Notes: generated from the letters alone by a model not told the origin. A DNA stretch of 64,000 nucleotides from Macquaria australasica (GCA_005408345.1 SEMN01001034.1:1-64000), one strand, 5' to 3'. Counted from the first letter of the stretch, positions 11,149 to 23,039 are shown. Numbers and translations are program-made.

Positions 11149-13315
11149 TTATGCAATGCCAAAACTTGGAGCCTGCAGAATTCCTTCTGTCATACAGCTT
11201 CTGAATTTCTCATATTGTTTGTGAATGGGCAATCTGAGCACTATGACGCATGCGTTTGCCTCTGGAAATATTTTAGTGTCTTCATCGTGGAGAAACTCAA
11301 TGACAGGACGCAGTGGGAAGCCCAGGGGAGGCACTGCTGAAGCTCCAGATGCAAACTCCAGCACCATTTCCAGTGTCAAGGAGCTGCATTCTTCTACAAA
11401 GACACAAGAGTAAAGTAAATTGTAGCTTGTATGGCAGAAATATAAATGCCAGTCACACTAAAAAGCTTCAAGTAATACAGTATACAACAATGCATCTTGA
11501 TGCAACTGATGTTAAAGTCCAAAACCAGAATATTGTTGCTAAACTTTTCCATGTACAATCTTCCCAATAGATCTGTGACGCTATTTTCAAGTGGTTCGAC
11601 ATACCTAAGGTCACCTTGTGGCGTATTAGTGCAACTGTGATTGAACAACAAAATACAAATAATCGACAGACAGACCCACCCAGATTTCAATTCCTAATGC
11701 TGGCCCAGTGGCCCAGCCAAAAACACAAAGGCCCATGTAATTTAGCTGTACCTCAAAGAACAAGAGGTTATATGCCATTCAAATATCATACCCTCAACAT
11801 CAATTAACCAGTCTCTCCAGAAACAGATGTTCTGATTTTCCAGACATCGTCTGTTACTTCCAGGGGCTGAGAAGTCAACTTCAAACAAAGTAGAAGTCTT
11901 CAATCTCCAGTGGTTTCAGTACATTGGTGAACAGGTCCTCAAAGATTTCAGGGTGAGCCCTAAGCTCGTCAAGGAAACCAAGGGTTTTGAAACCCTCCTC
12001 AAAATGAAAAAAGAGAAACGCACACATAATAGAACATTACAAATCAATGTTATATGAACGAGTTCACCCTTTCACACCCCTCAGTTTTTCCCTGATGTAT
12101 ATATTGCTTACTGTGTCAATACCACGTGCATCCATCCATCAACAAAGTAATCTGCTGCAGACTGGACCAGAGAATCCCTCTGCTCCAAGGATGAGATGTA
12201 TCTCAGAGTTCCCATCATACTCAGCCTGTCTTCTGCGTCTGTGATTGCATCATTTGCCTCATGGACAGTGTCAGCTCCTTTTATCTAAAAAATAAAATAA
12301 TGTGAGTAGTCCTATCTTCAAAACAAAAAATGCTTTACATTCAAGCTTCTTGCCAACAAGCACCAGCCTTACAGGAAGCTGGTGCCAATATCTCCAAAAA
12401 AATAAAAATAAATCTGGTATGAAAACTTTTTGAATACATTGATTAGTGACCAGGCTTCTAAAAATGACCAACATTCCCTTTACATTGCAATACACACCTT
12501 TAATAACGTTTCTCTGAAGGAGCGGTCTCCCACTTCATCCAATGAGGTAGGAGGTGGAGATTTACCGCAAAGCTGAAGGAAGAGACGCTCAGAAAAGAAG
12601 TGTGGACCAACTCTACCATGAATTATGCACCACCTTTCCAATCAACATGTACAGTCCGGTCTCAAGACCTAAAAAAAACAACATTTAAACAAAGATTCAA
12701 ATAATTAGTTTTGTACAGAGTCTATTTTACAATTTTTTTAAAAAGTACCGAAAACTTACTAAGTACCTACCATCAGTATCAAGTGCCAACAGCCTATCAT
12801 TCTCAGGCCCATCAAATATCTTCGAGTGCTGTATAGCCCTCATTAGCAACCGCAGGTATTCCCTGGTTGGCCCACCATCATCCACAGCCCCTTCTCCTGT
12901 CCCCTCACTGTCGACAAAAATTACATCCAGCTCCTGGGTCAAAGCGACGTTGTTTAAATGCTTGGAGACTACCCTGCAAGATGTTGTCTCTGCAAACATT
13001 TATTTGATTGCTCGTTCGATTAGAGGTGAGATCCACTTTGCTGGGAAGCTTCATCAAGACAGTTTGCAGATTAATTTTGTAACATAAAAACAAATATAAA
13101 ACTTAAATGACTAAAGAGAACTTTGAAGTTTTAGAATAAATATTCAAATGAAAGAAAAATAACATTATCAGTTGATGAGGATTCACTATCCTCCAGTGTT
13201 GAGTTGGTTGAAGAGGAGGTGACGGTGCAGGGGACCAGTGAGGAGGTGATGGTGCAGGTATGTTATCCTGATCTGACAGCAGTTCATCCTCAGAACATTT
13301 AGAAAACAGCTGCTC
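11149..13315 (-). pseudogene. HECT-domain E3 ligase gene, G2E3-like (degraded)
   Basis: Minus-strand exons spell a HECT domain, which accepts ubiquitin on a Cys and transfers it to substrate. An exon beginning at 13,315 behind TTTCAG reads EQLFSKCSEDELLSD. The HECT N-lobe (12,771-13,080) includes DDGGPTREYLRLLMRA and NDRLLALDTDG. It is joined by a clean GT/AG pair to 12,498-12,668 (GLETGLYMLIGKVV...VGPHFFSERLFLQLCG). A further exon near 12,112-12,286 holds LRYISSLEQRDSLV. The piece near 11,880-12,000 holds EGFKTLGFLDELRAHPE. The last exon (11,149 to about 11,380) carries KIFPEANACVIVLRLP, with a Cys at the usual acceptor position, and ends PSFGIA then stop. Frameshifts are seen near 12,925, 12,610 and 11,890, so this copy looks broken. 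It shares strand and direction with the SET module upstream. Confidence 0.75.
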
Positions 13316-13404
13316 CTGAAATGGTGAGAAAGCAAATTGTTTTATGTGGTGATGGACAGTTATAGACAGTTTAAGAGTTCAACAAAGCTTAAGTGGATAT
13401 TCAC

Positions 13405-13469
13405 CTGTGATGGATCTTGGAAAGTTGTGATTTGTCTGAAGGAGGATTTATGCCAGACCCCCGAACAAT
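13405..13469 (-). other. candidate exon between HECT and SET modules
   Basis: On the minus strand a 65-nt segment is bounded by TTACAG on one side and GTGAAT on the other. It is open as IVRGSGINPPSDKSQLSKIHH. It lies in the right orientation to belong to the SET/HECT gene. The family is not recognised. The support is splice-site pattern plus an open frame only. Confidence 0.35.
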
Positions 13470-13589
13470 CTGTAACACATTTTGAGTATATTCATTTTAA
13501 CACTGCGGTTCTATTTAAATTGTTCTCTTGTCATAGCACTGCAGTGATCTGGAATGCACAAAAAAGCAAAACCTTTTCACTGTTTAAGA

Positions 13590-13705
13590 GATACTTAATT
13601 GATGTGCATGTTTGCAGATGGACACAAAGGTGGATTCAAGAAAACCTCAAGCATGCCAGCCTCACAGATCTTGTCAGTGCCAATGAGGCAAAATGGAACA
13701 TCTTT
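13590..13705 (-). other. candidate coding segment between HECT and SET modules
   Basis: The minus-strand frame reads FRLFKDVPFCLIGTDKICEA, then continues through LEVFLNPPLCP. It begins just after an AG (CATTCAG). Composition and openness look exon-like, and it has the same orientation as the flanking HECT and SET exons. No domain was recognised. Confidence 0.35.
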
Positions 13706-14163
13706 AAATAATCTGAATGATATGCCACACTGTGCAATCAATCTCCCGCTAACAAAGCGAGGTAGCAGTGTTCAATTTCAACATGAAACCATTTGACTCA
13801 TCGTAAAACAAAAAATAATTGCTGGTATAATATCCTATGCTGTGTACCAAGGACCATTTTTCATACAGCACATATATCCACCTACTGCCCTTTAACACTG
13901 TACCAATTCACTAAATATCTCACCTCTGCATTTATAGCCAAGCCACTTGAAGGTGGACCAAAACAGGATACAAGGAGGATACTGTTGTGCTCACCAGGCA
14001 ATGTTTTTGACACTGTTGGCCAAATTTTATTGTACCATTTATTTGTTTCAGACAGTAGATATCAACATGTAAATCTTGCTGCTCAATCTAAGTCCTAAGA
14101 GCAAATCCATTTAAATCCAATATCAATGTGACATTCAATTTACTTTTTCACTGTTGAACAATA

Positions 14164-14266
14164 AAATATAAAGAGTCGGTCTAGACCTGCTCTATTCGAA
14201 AAAGTGCCCTGAGATAACTTTGTTATGATATGGCGCTATATAAATAAAACTGAATTGAATTGAATT
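14164..14266 (+). mobile_element. short L2 3' end
   Basis: The last ~100 bp of the L2 3' region (GAGTCGGTCTAGACC ... GGCGCTATATAAATAAAACTG ... GAATTGAATTGAATTG). It is an extreme 5' truncation on the plus strand, lying inside the interval between the HECT and SET modules. Confidence 0.85.
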
Positions 14267-14917
14267 GTTGACAACTGGATCTATTTTACTTAGACTGGAG
14301 AACTGACTCTGGTTATTCTCAGTGGGCATCTACAATACAGAACAAGAGCAAACAAATTAGAAATTACCAGTGTTCTGTGTTTATTTATTGGTTTCCTTTT
14401 AAATGTTGAGTCAGGGATAAAGATACTATGCTTAAGTGCTGCAATCATGAATGGCATATAATTTTAAACTGAGACAATGCACACACATATCTAACCTACG
14501 TGCAGCAGGTCAAGATAAAACCAGAAAAAATGTTCAACAATGCAATCCAATATGTATGTATGCAATTAAAACTGTTGTTTTGCGGAATTTTCATTTCTAA
14601 ATAAGTGATTTATATTACAGGGGTGGAGATGGGTGATATGGCCAAAAAGTATAATCTAATCTAATTTAATCTAATCTAATTTTTTTTTCAAGCCTGATTC
14701 ATGGTTTTAATCTATTGTTTATTCCTACAAAATCCAAAAAGACAAAAACATAATTGAAACGTTTATATCTTTAGGCCTACACAAGTAAAACAATTGAACA
14801 AGAATGATAAAAGACCTGAAACACTTGACATACGCTTCATATAGACCTTGTAGTTGCAGATACTGTATATACTCTTTTCATTGTGGGCACATGATTTTCG
14901 AGCCAGAGGCCTAGTGT
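14267..14917. other. intron or spacer with (TAATC)n
   Basis: A short degenerate TAATC/TAATT array is seen at about 14,655-14,690. No exon is recognised. If SET and HECT modules form one gene, this is intronic. Confidence 0.4.
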
Positions 14918-14944
14918 TTAAGCAGCACATTGGATTAAATTTAC

Positions 14945-15034
14945 CTCTCCAACCCTGTTGGGTGGACCAAGCTCTGGACTTGTCTGGTCTGGGTCTCTGG
15001 CAGCTGTCTGAATCCGGTTGCTCTCAGTCGTCAT
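14945..15034 (-). pseudogene. duplicated small exon, copy 2
   Basis: A 90-nt segment on the minus strand is preceded by CTACAG and followed by GTAAAT. It reads MTTESNRIQTAARDPDQTSP. The same exon, with its flanking intron sequence, occurs at 15,770-15,857. The two differ by 2 nt in length close to the donor (CAACAGGGTTGG versus CAACAGTTGG), which changes the downstream frame. Function unknown. Orientation matches the SET and HECT exons. Confidence 0.55.
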
Positions 15035-15651
15035 CTGTAGCAGATAAAGCAGAGGAAAGGGACAATAAAAGGACAGGTTCTGGGAATGTACAATTGTTTT
15101 TTAGTTACTTGACAGACCAAATGACTACAGTCTGTAGACTATGAAATCTATAATCTTCTAAGTTAATGTTGACTGATGAATTCCGCATTTGATTACTTCA
15201 TTGTTTATCTACTGTCAACTCACTTGTTAGAATGATGGCCCTCCCCCTGGAAGTGGTGGCTGGAAGCTTTTTCACTGAGTGACTTCATGCCTTTATAGTT
15301 CTTAGATTTGCTATGATCCATTTTAAATAAGATCTTGTCTTGCATTCCAGTTACTACTAGTGACTGGACCCCCATCTACCAGATGTAGCTAAACAACTTA
15401 CACACGCACTAAACTAACATACAGATCAAACGCAGGGGGTCCAAGTATTCTTAAAAACCAAAATGATGCCACAATCAACCCCACCTGGAGACAGGACCCC
15501 ATAAACTGTGTGGTCCTCCCAAGTCATATTTAGGTGGTGTACTGCTTAACACACATACACCCAGATATTATACGGACTTACACTTTGAAAAGCATGCCAT
15601 GACAATGTCCTTACATACCACTGTCCATATAAACTGTATGACATTCAGGTG

Positions 15652-15655
<4 letters not shown>

Positions 15656-15691
<36 letters not shown>
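15656..15691. repeat. (CA)n microsatellite
   Basis: About 18 uninterrupted CA units, located between the two copies of the duplicated exon. Confidence 0.98.
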
Positions 15692-15694
<3 letters not shown>

Positions 15695-15769
15695 CCAATA
15701 AAACAGGTTGGTAGATTTAACGTTTTGCAATAAGTAACATCATTAAGCAGCACATTAGATTTAATTTAC

Positions 15770-15857
15770 CTCTCCAACTGTTGGGTGGACCAAGCTCTGG
15801 ACTTGTCTGGTCTGGGTCTCTGACAGCTGTCTGAATCCGGTTGCTCTCAGTCGTCAT
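15770..15857 (-). pseudogene. duplicated small exon, copy 1
   Basis: An 88-nt segment bounded by CTGCAG acceptor and GTAAAT donor, reading MTTESNRIQTAVRDPDQTSP then ELGPPNSWR. It is homologous, including about 30 bp of flanks on each side, to 14,945-15,034. It lies between the SET module (upstream on the minus strand) and the HECT module. Not recognised as a known domain. Confidence 0.55.
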
Positions 15858-16178
15858 CTGCAGCAGATAAAGCACAGGAAAGGGACAGAAAAAAAATTAC
15901 CAGTGGAAAAATTGGAAATATAAATATTTATAGAAATATACTATATGTGAACATATAGTTTGACTTAAATGAAATCACCTCTTGACTCTCATGTAGGCAT
16001 ATTAAAAAAAAAATTGGAACTATGGACCTGACTGAAAAGGTTGAGTTTTACTAGGAACAAATAACTAGCCAATTGTCAATCTCAGCTTTGTGCAATTATG
16101 CACAACATCAGCAACATTAAAAGATTAAATACACAAGATTAAATTTAAGAAGGAAAAGTTCAATTTGCTGACACCTAC

Positions 16179-17307
16179 CATCCACAGGTAGCTTCAGACC
16201 TTTTATACAAATCATGAAACAAAACATATCACTTATCTTATCAAAGCTTTTGAGTAGACCACTTGATGCACCTGCAGACACCTTTTGAGTGCTTGTAGAA
16301 GACTCTGATGTGGGTGGTCCCTCACCATGCTGCCCCTCCAAAGACTTTCCTCCTGGTTTCTGAAGATTTTAACCAAAGAAAATCTAACCAATGAGATCAA
16401 GTAAAAGTAAATGTTCTAATACAGTCAGTATCTTTGGTATGTGGCAGTGTAGTTGTTTTTTATTTTACTATATCAAGTAACATGTGAATAATGCTGTAAA
16501 AATCACGTTCTAACTGAAGCTAGATGGACAATATACAGTATTTATGTATGTGAAATGTTCTATGATTTGAGCATTTCCTTTATGAGAACTATCAATTTCA
16601 TAAAGTAAAAATTTGACCACCTTGCATCTCCACGGCCAGTTTGAGTCACCATAATTATAGGTGATCTCCTCTCCTGGACTTATGTCTCGTACTGCAAAGA
16701 AACACAGATGGGGCTTCCCTTACACAGTGAAGTACTTCATCTTGGCATTTGGGTTTATATGGTCATCATTTACAAGTCTTCCAAGTGACCCATCCTCTTT
16801 TGCTGCATCAACACTACAAAAACACAACACTTAATTTCAAACTACTCAAATTTTTATACTTAGTGTAAATTAGCCTGACTTAAGAGCCTTCTATTGACAA
16901 TTTATGTATATTCAGCAAACCAAAAGCAACATGTCATTTAATTCTGATTAGACTTGACATATACGCACCACCACAGTTTTCCATTAAAATGGAACTCAAA
17001 CATGAACACCTTAAGGCTCTGACTCCTCTCACATTCTTTCTTGCTTATTAGTTCACCACTATATTCCAACAGAAAGTATCCTTTTTCAAATGGAGCAATG
17101 GTGAAGATGCCACGACCTGGTTCATACACAGATAACAAATAAGTGACAAAAATGTTCATATTTTAAAGTTGAATCATGATTAAATAAAAAGAAGATTCAA
17201 CTTACCTTTGAAGGCATGTATTTGATGTCAAGTCCCACTTTGTCCTTTCCAGTAGTAACATAAAATGTTACATCTTCCTTTGGATTAATGCGTCTTCGCC
17301 TTTGCAT
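16179..17307 (-). pseudogene. KMT5A-like SET-domain methyltransferase exons (degraded)
   Basis: SET enzymes move a methyl group from S-adenosylmethionine to lysine; KMT5A acts on histone H4. Four minus-strand exons are visible. The first is 17,206-17,307 (ATG, MQRRRRINPKEDVTFYV, donor GTAAGT). The second is 16,969-17,116 (GRGIFTIAPFEKGYFLLEYS, then KLW before donor). The third is 16,621-16,813 (VDAAKEDGSLGRLVNDDHIN, then GEEITYNYGDSNWPWRCK). The fourth is 16,179-16,359 (KPGGKSLEGQHGEG...KLPVDG). The GRG, RLVNDDHINPN and YNYGD motifs, which form the cofactor and active sites, are present. The exon 1/2 join is one base out of frame, and an in-frame TAA follows KMKYFTV in exon 3, so this copy is probably dead. 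Teleosts carry many KMT5A-like copies. Confidence 0.75.
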
Positions 17308-17786
17308 GTTTCACTGGCAGGTGTCAAAAGCCTTAATTACCAAAGATCATTGTCAGGATTATAATGTTGATTTGTAGGACAAGCATGATCAGAAAACAAA
17401 ACTCTATAGCTGTGAGAACCAGTAACATACGAACAACATCTGGGCAGAAGTCAGATGCTGTGCTCATAACTCAACCATTGATATTTTATTTAATACTGCT
17501 TAACAAATGAATACTTTATCAACTACAATTAATTCATTACATATGCAAGAGGAGTAATATGGCCTCCCTCCCCTCCTAATAAAAGTTTGCCAAACGGTAG
17601 GCAAACAGGTTTACATTTACGACGCTGAAGTTGGCATCTGATTCGCAACTTCCAATTCGGCAGTTAAGGGGAAACTTAAGGGAAACTTAATTTACAGTGC
17701 TGAGCGTCCGATCCTCCATTTTTTGCACCTCTTACTTTTGTGAAAGCGTTTTAGGTAAAGCCTTAATGCTGTCTGGAAGCCATTTT
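17308..17786. other. sequence upstream of the SET module
   Basis: This would be the promoter side of the minus-strand SET gene. I see no clear TATA or GC box and no coding sequence. The only notable feature is that the tandem repeat begins at 17,787. Confidence 0.35.
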
Positions 17787-18265
17787 CACATCTGTGAAAA
17801 CTTTATTGTATTTGTGAAAATACAAAATAGGGAGATTTCACTGCTTTTTTCACATCAAGACCACATTGGACCAGGTCCAGATCCAAAACCACTATAGCTA
17901 GACTTGTCAAATCTGGACTAGATCATCCCAGAGAGCCGAAAGATTCTTTAAAACACAGTTTCAGATTTGTGAAACCTTTATTGGATTTGTGAAAATGCAA
18001 GAAAGAGACATTTCACTGCTTTTTTCACACATAGACCACATCAGACAAGGTCCAAATCCAAAACCACTATACCTAGACTTGTCAAATCTGGACCAGATTA
18101 TCCCAGAGAGGCTAAAGATTCTTCAAAACACAGTTTCAGATTTGTGAAACCTTTATTAGATTTGTCAAAATGCAAAAAAGGGACATTTCACTCCTTTTTT
18201 CGCATATAGACTACATTGTACCAGGTCCAGATCCAAAACACTATACTTAGATCTGTCAAATCTGG
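17787..18265. repeat. ~175-bp tandem repeat, about 2.8 copies
   Basis: Copies start near 17,787, 17,961 and 18,136. Each contains GATTTGTGAAACCTTTATT, then ACATTTCACTGCTTTTTTCA, then AGGTCCAGATCCAAAACCAC and CTAGACTTGTCAAATCTGG. Divergence between copies is about 10-15% by eye. The third copy is truncated. Confidence 0.9.
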
Positions 18266-20765
18266 TGGTGAAAGTTACCTGACTGCAATGGGAGCTAACA
18301 TTACAGCAGTGGCCAGGAAAACAAAAAGTTGTTATCCTATCACCATTACAGTAAAATACATCCTCTTGCTTGTTTTTTTCCAAAATGCAAACCTGAGCCA
18401 CTAACTAGCTGCTTTCTATGTCCTCCTCTCACCATCTGTCCTCTCTGCAGACACACAGTAAATACATGCACATGTATGAGGCTTAATGAGGCTTAACGAG
18501 GAGGGTGTAGCCACAGGTCGGCTGGGCCTAGCTAGTTTACCGCAACCAAAATCCAACAACTGTGCTAAATCATTTTTTCCCCTTGTCAATCCAAAAAACA
18601 AACTTTAGCTGCCAACTAATGTTAGTTGTTTCTGCCCTCTTCTCCGCCTGCTGTCCTCCACCTCTTTACTAGCAAAAAGTAACTTTAAGTTCGCTATGGG
18701 CAAGTTCCGAAACTTAGCTCAGCTAACTAGCATGTGCAAAGAAAACAAACTGTGCTGCTTGACACTGCCCTTAAATATCAAAAAGCATACCACCATACCT
18801 CACCTTGCTTCTCTTTTCTGAAAGATAAACATGAGTTGCTAATTAGCTGCCACACAGTCTCTTCTTCCCTCCAGTCTGATCTGAAGCAACTGCAGCTAGC
18901 TCTCCTACAAAATGTCTCATGTCATAAGACAAGTGACCATGGGAAGTTAGGCTACATTGCTAATATTATTAATCTAATCTAAACCAGTTCATATGCCCCA
19001 AAAGGATTTTAAACACGGTGGCCAATTAATATAAAATATGCAGAGTTAAACTAAAAGTTAAACTAACTATATTTTCATCAAATAGATATATGATATTGCA
19101 TTAAATTGCATTTTACACCAAAAACACATCACTTAGTTACTGTTACTTGCAAAAACTAAACATTATATTTACAAAGAAGCTACATTTGCAAATATAAATG
19201 CTTACCTGAATGTGTTTAATCCTCCAGTACATCCATTTGTCCACGCAGCTGCTTTCCACTTTTAATTTTTAAATTGTGGATGTCCAGGGACCTTGAAGCC
19301 CCTCCCACATGCACACAGCCAATCACAAGAAAGCCCGCCTAAATCGCATTGTGTGTATCGAAAATGTGTATGAAAGTGCAATGCAGCCACAATCTGTAGG
19401 ATGCGCTGTTCTGTACACTGGAATACACTCAAAATCAGGTCAAGTGGTCTAAAAGGACTTTCAAAGAAAACGAGAGGATACGTTATTTAGACACTACCAA
19501 ATGCAGTTACACTCTCTGAATTATGAGGACTATGGCATAGTCCGCCTATTATCCTTAGGTCCGCGTAGACCAGGTGCGTAGTCAGGTGCATTGTCTGTCT
19601 ATACCATATAAACGCACACACACACACACAAAGTTACATATACACATACATTTAGACGGTTTTGATGTTGGTATACTATATTTTATCTAATGTTGTGTTA
19701 TTACTAATATTACTGTTTTTATGTATTGTCCAAATATTTGGTCAGTTTGTACTTGGATGCTTTGGCAAAAATGTTATCCACCTACAGTATTTGTAGCAGA
19801 TCTATTACATCAAGGGTGGATTTTGTGGTCTTATATAAAGCTTTAAACCAGAAAGTAACATAATGTATACTTTATGTACACTCAGTGTGTATTCACACAT
19901 TAACTAAACGCATTTAGTGACATGACCTAATCTACTACCAGGGTAGATCATAATCCTCAGGGAAGATCATTACATTGTTATCATGGTTATACCATCCCTG
20001 CTGTCTGTGCACAGCCATGGCATACCAGTGGGCCCTATCAACATAATAAGGAAATGATTTTAATGGATATACCTGCAATGTTGCATTGTGTGCCTGCTGC
20101 ATGTAAACGTTCACTGACAATGCATTCAATTTGTTTTGGCAAACAAACAAGAGTTTATCAATATCAGTACTTCTGTGCAGCATCTCTGCAGGTTGCCATA
20201 CAAAGCTTTGGGGTTCAGTGGCCTACCCTAGGAGAAGTTGGGGATCAAAGCGCCAAGTGATTAGTGGACATCCCACTCTGCCTCCTGAGCCACAGCAGAA
20301 TGATAAGTAGGCCACGTATATGTCGGCCAATACCAGTAAATTCAGTGGAGAGATGTCAAAGATATGTTTGAGGTCATTTACGAACCGTGGGCTCTTCTCA
20401 TTTCTCTATTTTGTGCCTCCTTCTTTCCTTTCTCCTCAGTCCTTCTGACTGTGACCTGGAATTCGATCTCAGCACGCCATCTTGAAGAATGTCTAAGTTC
20501 CTAAAATGCATCTCGAGGAGAGAGGAGGCTTGCGGAGGAGCTATGAGTGAGGATACACAGAAAAAAAAGAAAGCGTTTTCTTTACTCAAGAAACACCAAG
20601 TCTATAAAGTCTAATGGGTTTTTTTTATTTGTCATATAGTCATAGCCAGTATTGTCTTCATTAGCCTGTTCACAGCACTTAATCTTTTATAATGAGAGAT
20701 TTTGGCCAAATGTATTCAATGACAGGAAAAACTGAGCGCACACATAGCTACAATAAACTTTGTAA
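18266..20765. other. no gene recognised
   Basis: No frame here resembles a known domain. A 16-bp CA run is at about 19,615-19,630. The frame at 19,935-20,183 (minus, 82 codons) is open but unrecognised. A segment near 19,280-19,340 (CCAATCACAAGAAAGCCCGCC) is GC-richer and CCAAT-containing, but this is not sufficient to call a promoter. Confidence 0.35.
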
Positions 20766-20773
20766 CCTGTACG

Positions 20774-21721
20774 AAGAGCCAGCACCCATTTTGGTGCCCT
20801 AGGTGAGATTAGGGTTTGGATTAGGATTTGGTGCCCAATAATGCAATAATAATGACAACATAGCAGTGTACTATCAATTACACAGAGAACACAAATAATG
20901 GGTTTAATTTACATGCTTTAGCTTCAGACTCAGATAGTATAGATCCAGTAGATAGGGGTTTCAAATATTTTATGAGTGCATCTGGACAGTTATAGAGTAG
21001 ATATTAGCCTATTACAAGCAAAACATGTAACTGCAGAGTAGGACACTAAAATCTAGATAGCGTCAGCCATTATGAGTTAATTTAAGTTCACTGATATTGG
21101 TTAGCAGAATTTCAGCACAATGAATGTCTTACGTTCTAGGAAGGAGCAGTTATTCAGATATCCAGATTCAGATATCCTTCAGTCTGTATCTGAGAGTCTA
21201 GCAGCTATCATAGCATCATTAGCATTAGCATTATTGCTACTTAACTAGCTACTAATGTACATTAAATGTCTACACACAAAACGGCATTTAAATGTTAAGA
21301 CAAGATACCTTTATATTTGGCTTTATTTTCCTCCTCCTCTTTCCTACGTTTTCTTAATTGAAAACCTGAAGGCTTGGACCTTTTCATTATGAGCTAAATA
21401 GTTTACTTTAGTTTATCTTGATTCTTTCATGAAAACACGATATGTGCCTCTTGACCCCTGCTCATTAGTCAGGGATTTTGGCTGTCTACAGACGCGCCTG
21501 TCAGTGCGCACAGCAGAGAACAAGTGCAGCCAGGTGCCAGGTGCAAAGTGTATTTCTTTATTTGTTGCTGCACGCAAAGAAAATGAGGAAGGGCGCCCAT
21601 CGGCACATGTTTATTTATTTTCACTGGCAACTTTTTTTTTTTTTGAGGGCGGCCAGCACACTCCCAGGAAGGTGGCGCCCTAGGCAACCGCCTAGTTCGC
21701 CTATGCCAAGGGCTGGCTCTG
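20774..21721. mobile_element. non-autonomous hAT element (948 bp)
   Basis: Termini AAGAGCCAGCACC (left) and GGGCTGGCTCTG (right, complement CAGAGCCAGCCC) are inverted. The sub-terminal GTGCCCTAGG / GGCGCCCTAGGC boxes recur at both ends. An exact 8-bp duplication, CCTGTACG, flanks it at 20,766-20,773 and 21,722-21,729. No transposase frame is present. Internal sequence is unrecognised. The overlapping frames at 21,429-21,744 are not gene-like. Confidence 0.85.
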
Positions 21722-21729
21722 CCTGTACG

Positions 21730-22550
21730 TTAATGATAACGTAATGCGATGCCTCACATGCGGCCGTTCTAATCGATGACGGACAATACGCATAGCTTGA
21801 CATTCGCTGGGCAAAAACCTCGTAACTCCGTTTGAGCTTAATTTTGGTAAAATATTAATAATGTAATAAAACAGGCAAGTATCTGACCATATATAAATAC
21901 ACAATACCAACTTTGACGACGTGGCATTCAATTATTTTAAATACACAGGGTTTTTTTCATTTCCTGAAAAGTAAAGTAAAGTTTTGGACATACAAGGTTT
22001 CCACCCCACAGCGACGAAATACTTTGTATAGATAGATAGACATGAGTGTGTCTGTATATAATATATCACTCAATCATATATGTCACTGTTTATTTGTATA
22101 GTTTTTAGTATAGTTTTTATACTAGCATTTGTAGTGCTTCACACAATATGTGTGTTAAATAAAAGGAAAAAAAAGTTAGTTTTTTTGCAAATACAAAATA
22201 TATGACATCCTTACATTCTTGTCACATCACGCCATGTTGTGAATTGAATTAAATGTAAATATATAAATTGTCATGAACAGTTATTCTCATCTGACAGAGA
22301 TCATAGAATACAGCAGTAGACTATAACAAAACAATGGACAGATGATGCAGCTGTGCCACACGTCACACATCATCAAACATGTTTATGTTTTGTGTGTGTG
22401 CTACAATACAAACAAGAAGAAATTCAGAAAAATGACAAATATGGTTTGTTTATTAATTGACATTGAGTCCAAAGAGCGCGTTGGCTTTTTTCAGTGTGAC
22501 ACACACAGTTTGTGGCAAGAAAAAAAAGTGTAAAATCTATTACGGAACTC
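21730..22550. other. no gene recognised
   Basis: AT-rich spacer with a short GATAGATAGATAGA run near 22,028. No exon or element terminus is seen. Confidence 0.35.
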
Positions 22551-22961
22551 TAAAGGTCAGTTCAGACCAAAGATTCCCGACAAGACGAAACCGTTTTAGA
22601 ACGTTGCAGGGAAAAGTTGCAACGGTATGAACTGGCCCATCTCAAGTCGGCTGATGGCGTCGCCTGCGACTCAGCTTGTCAAATTGCCAGCGGCTGGTTT
22701 TAGAATGTAAGGCACGTCACCTCTTTCAACAGCCAGTCAGCTCGTAGCAAAGTCAGCCAGTTATCTTAGCCCGCTCGTTTTTCTATGTTTTCGCCATTTC
22801 ATCAATACTAGAAATGCAACTGTAGCAAGTAACTCACTATCACTATCCTCATTCATATTTTAAAACGCTACAAATTATATCCAGCTACAAAAGAATGGAA
22901 GTACAAAGAATCGCAGTTTCAACTCGTCTCTTCGCACATCTTTGGTCTAAACTGGGCTTTA
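22551..22961. mobile_element. MITE with 24-bp terminal inverted repeats
   Basis: The left end begins TAAAGGTCAGTTCAGACC and the complement of the right end begins TAAAGCCCAGTTTAGACC. Over 24 bp the two agree at 21 positions. The 411-bp interior has no coding capacity. No convincing target duplication was identified, so the superfamily (hAT or Harbinger are candidates) is undecided. Confidence 0.8.
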
Positions 22962-23039
22962 GATTAAACACCCATGGGCCCATGGTGGTCTTGACCCATT
23001 ATTGTACTGTAGAGACAGTCAGTCACTATTTGGAATGTC

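Noticed and set aside
16621..17307. An intact functional SET methyltransferase
   Set aside because: The exon 1/2 junction is out of frame by one base, and exon 3 carries a TAA after KMKYFTV. The 32-bp stretch that would splice out the stop (GTAAGG...GCAG) is too short to be a vertebrate intron.
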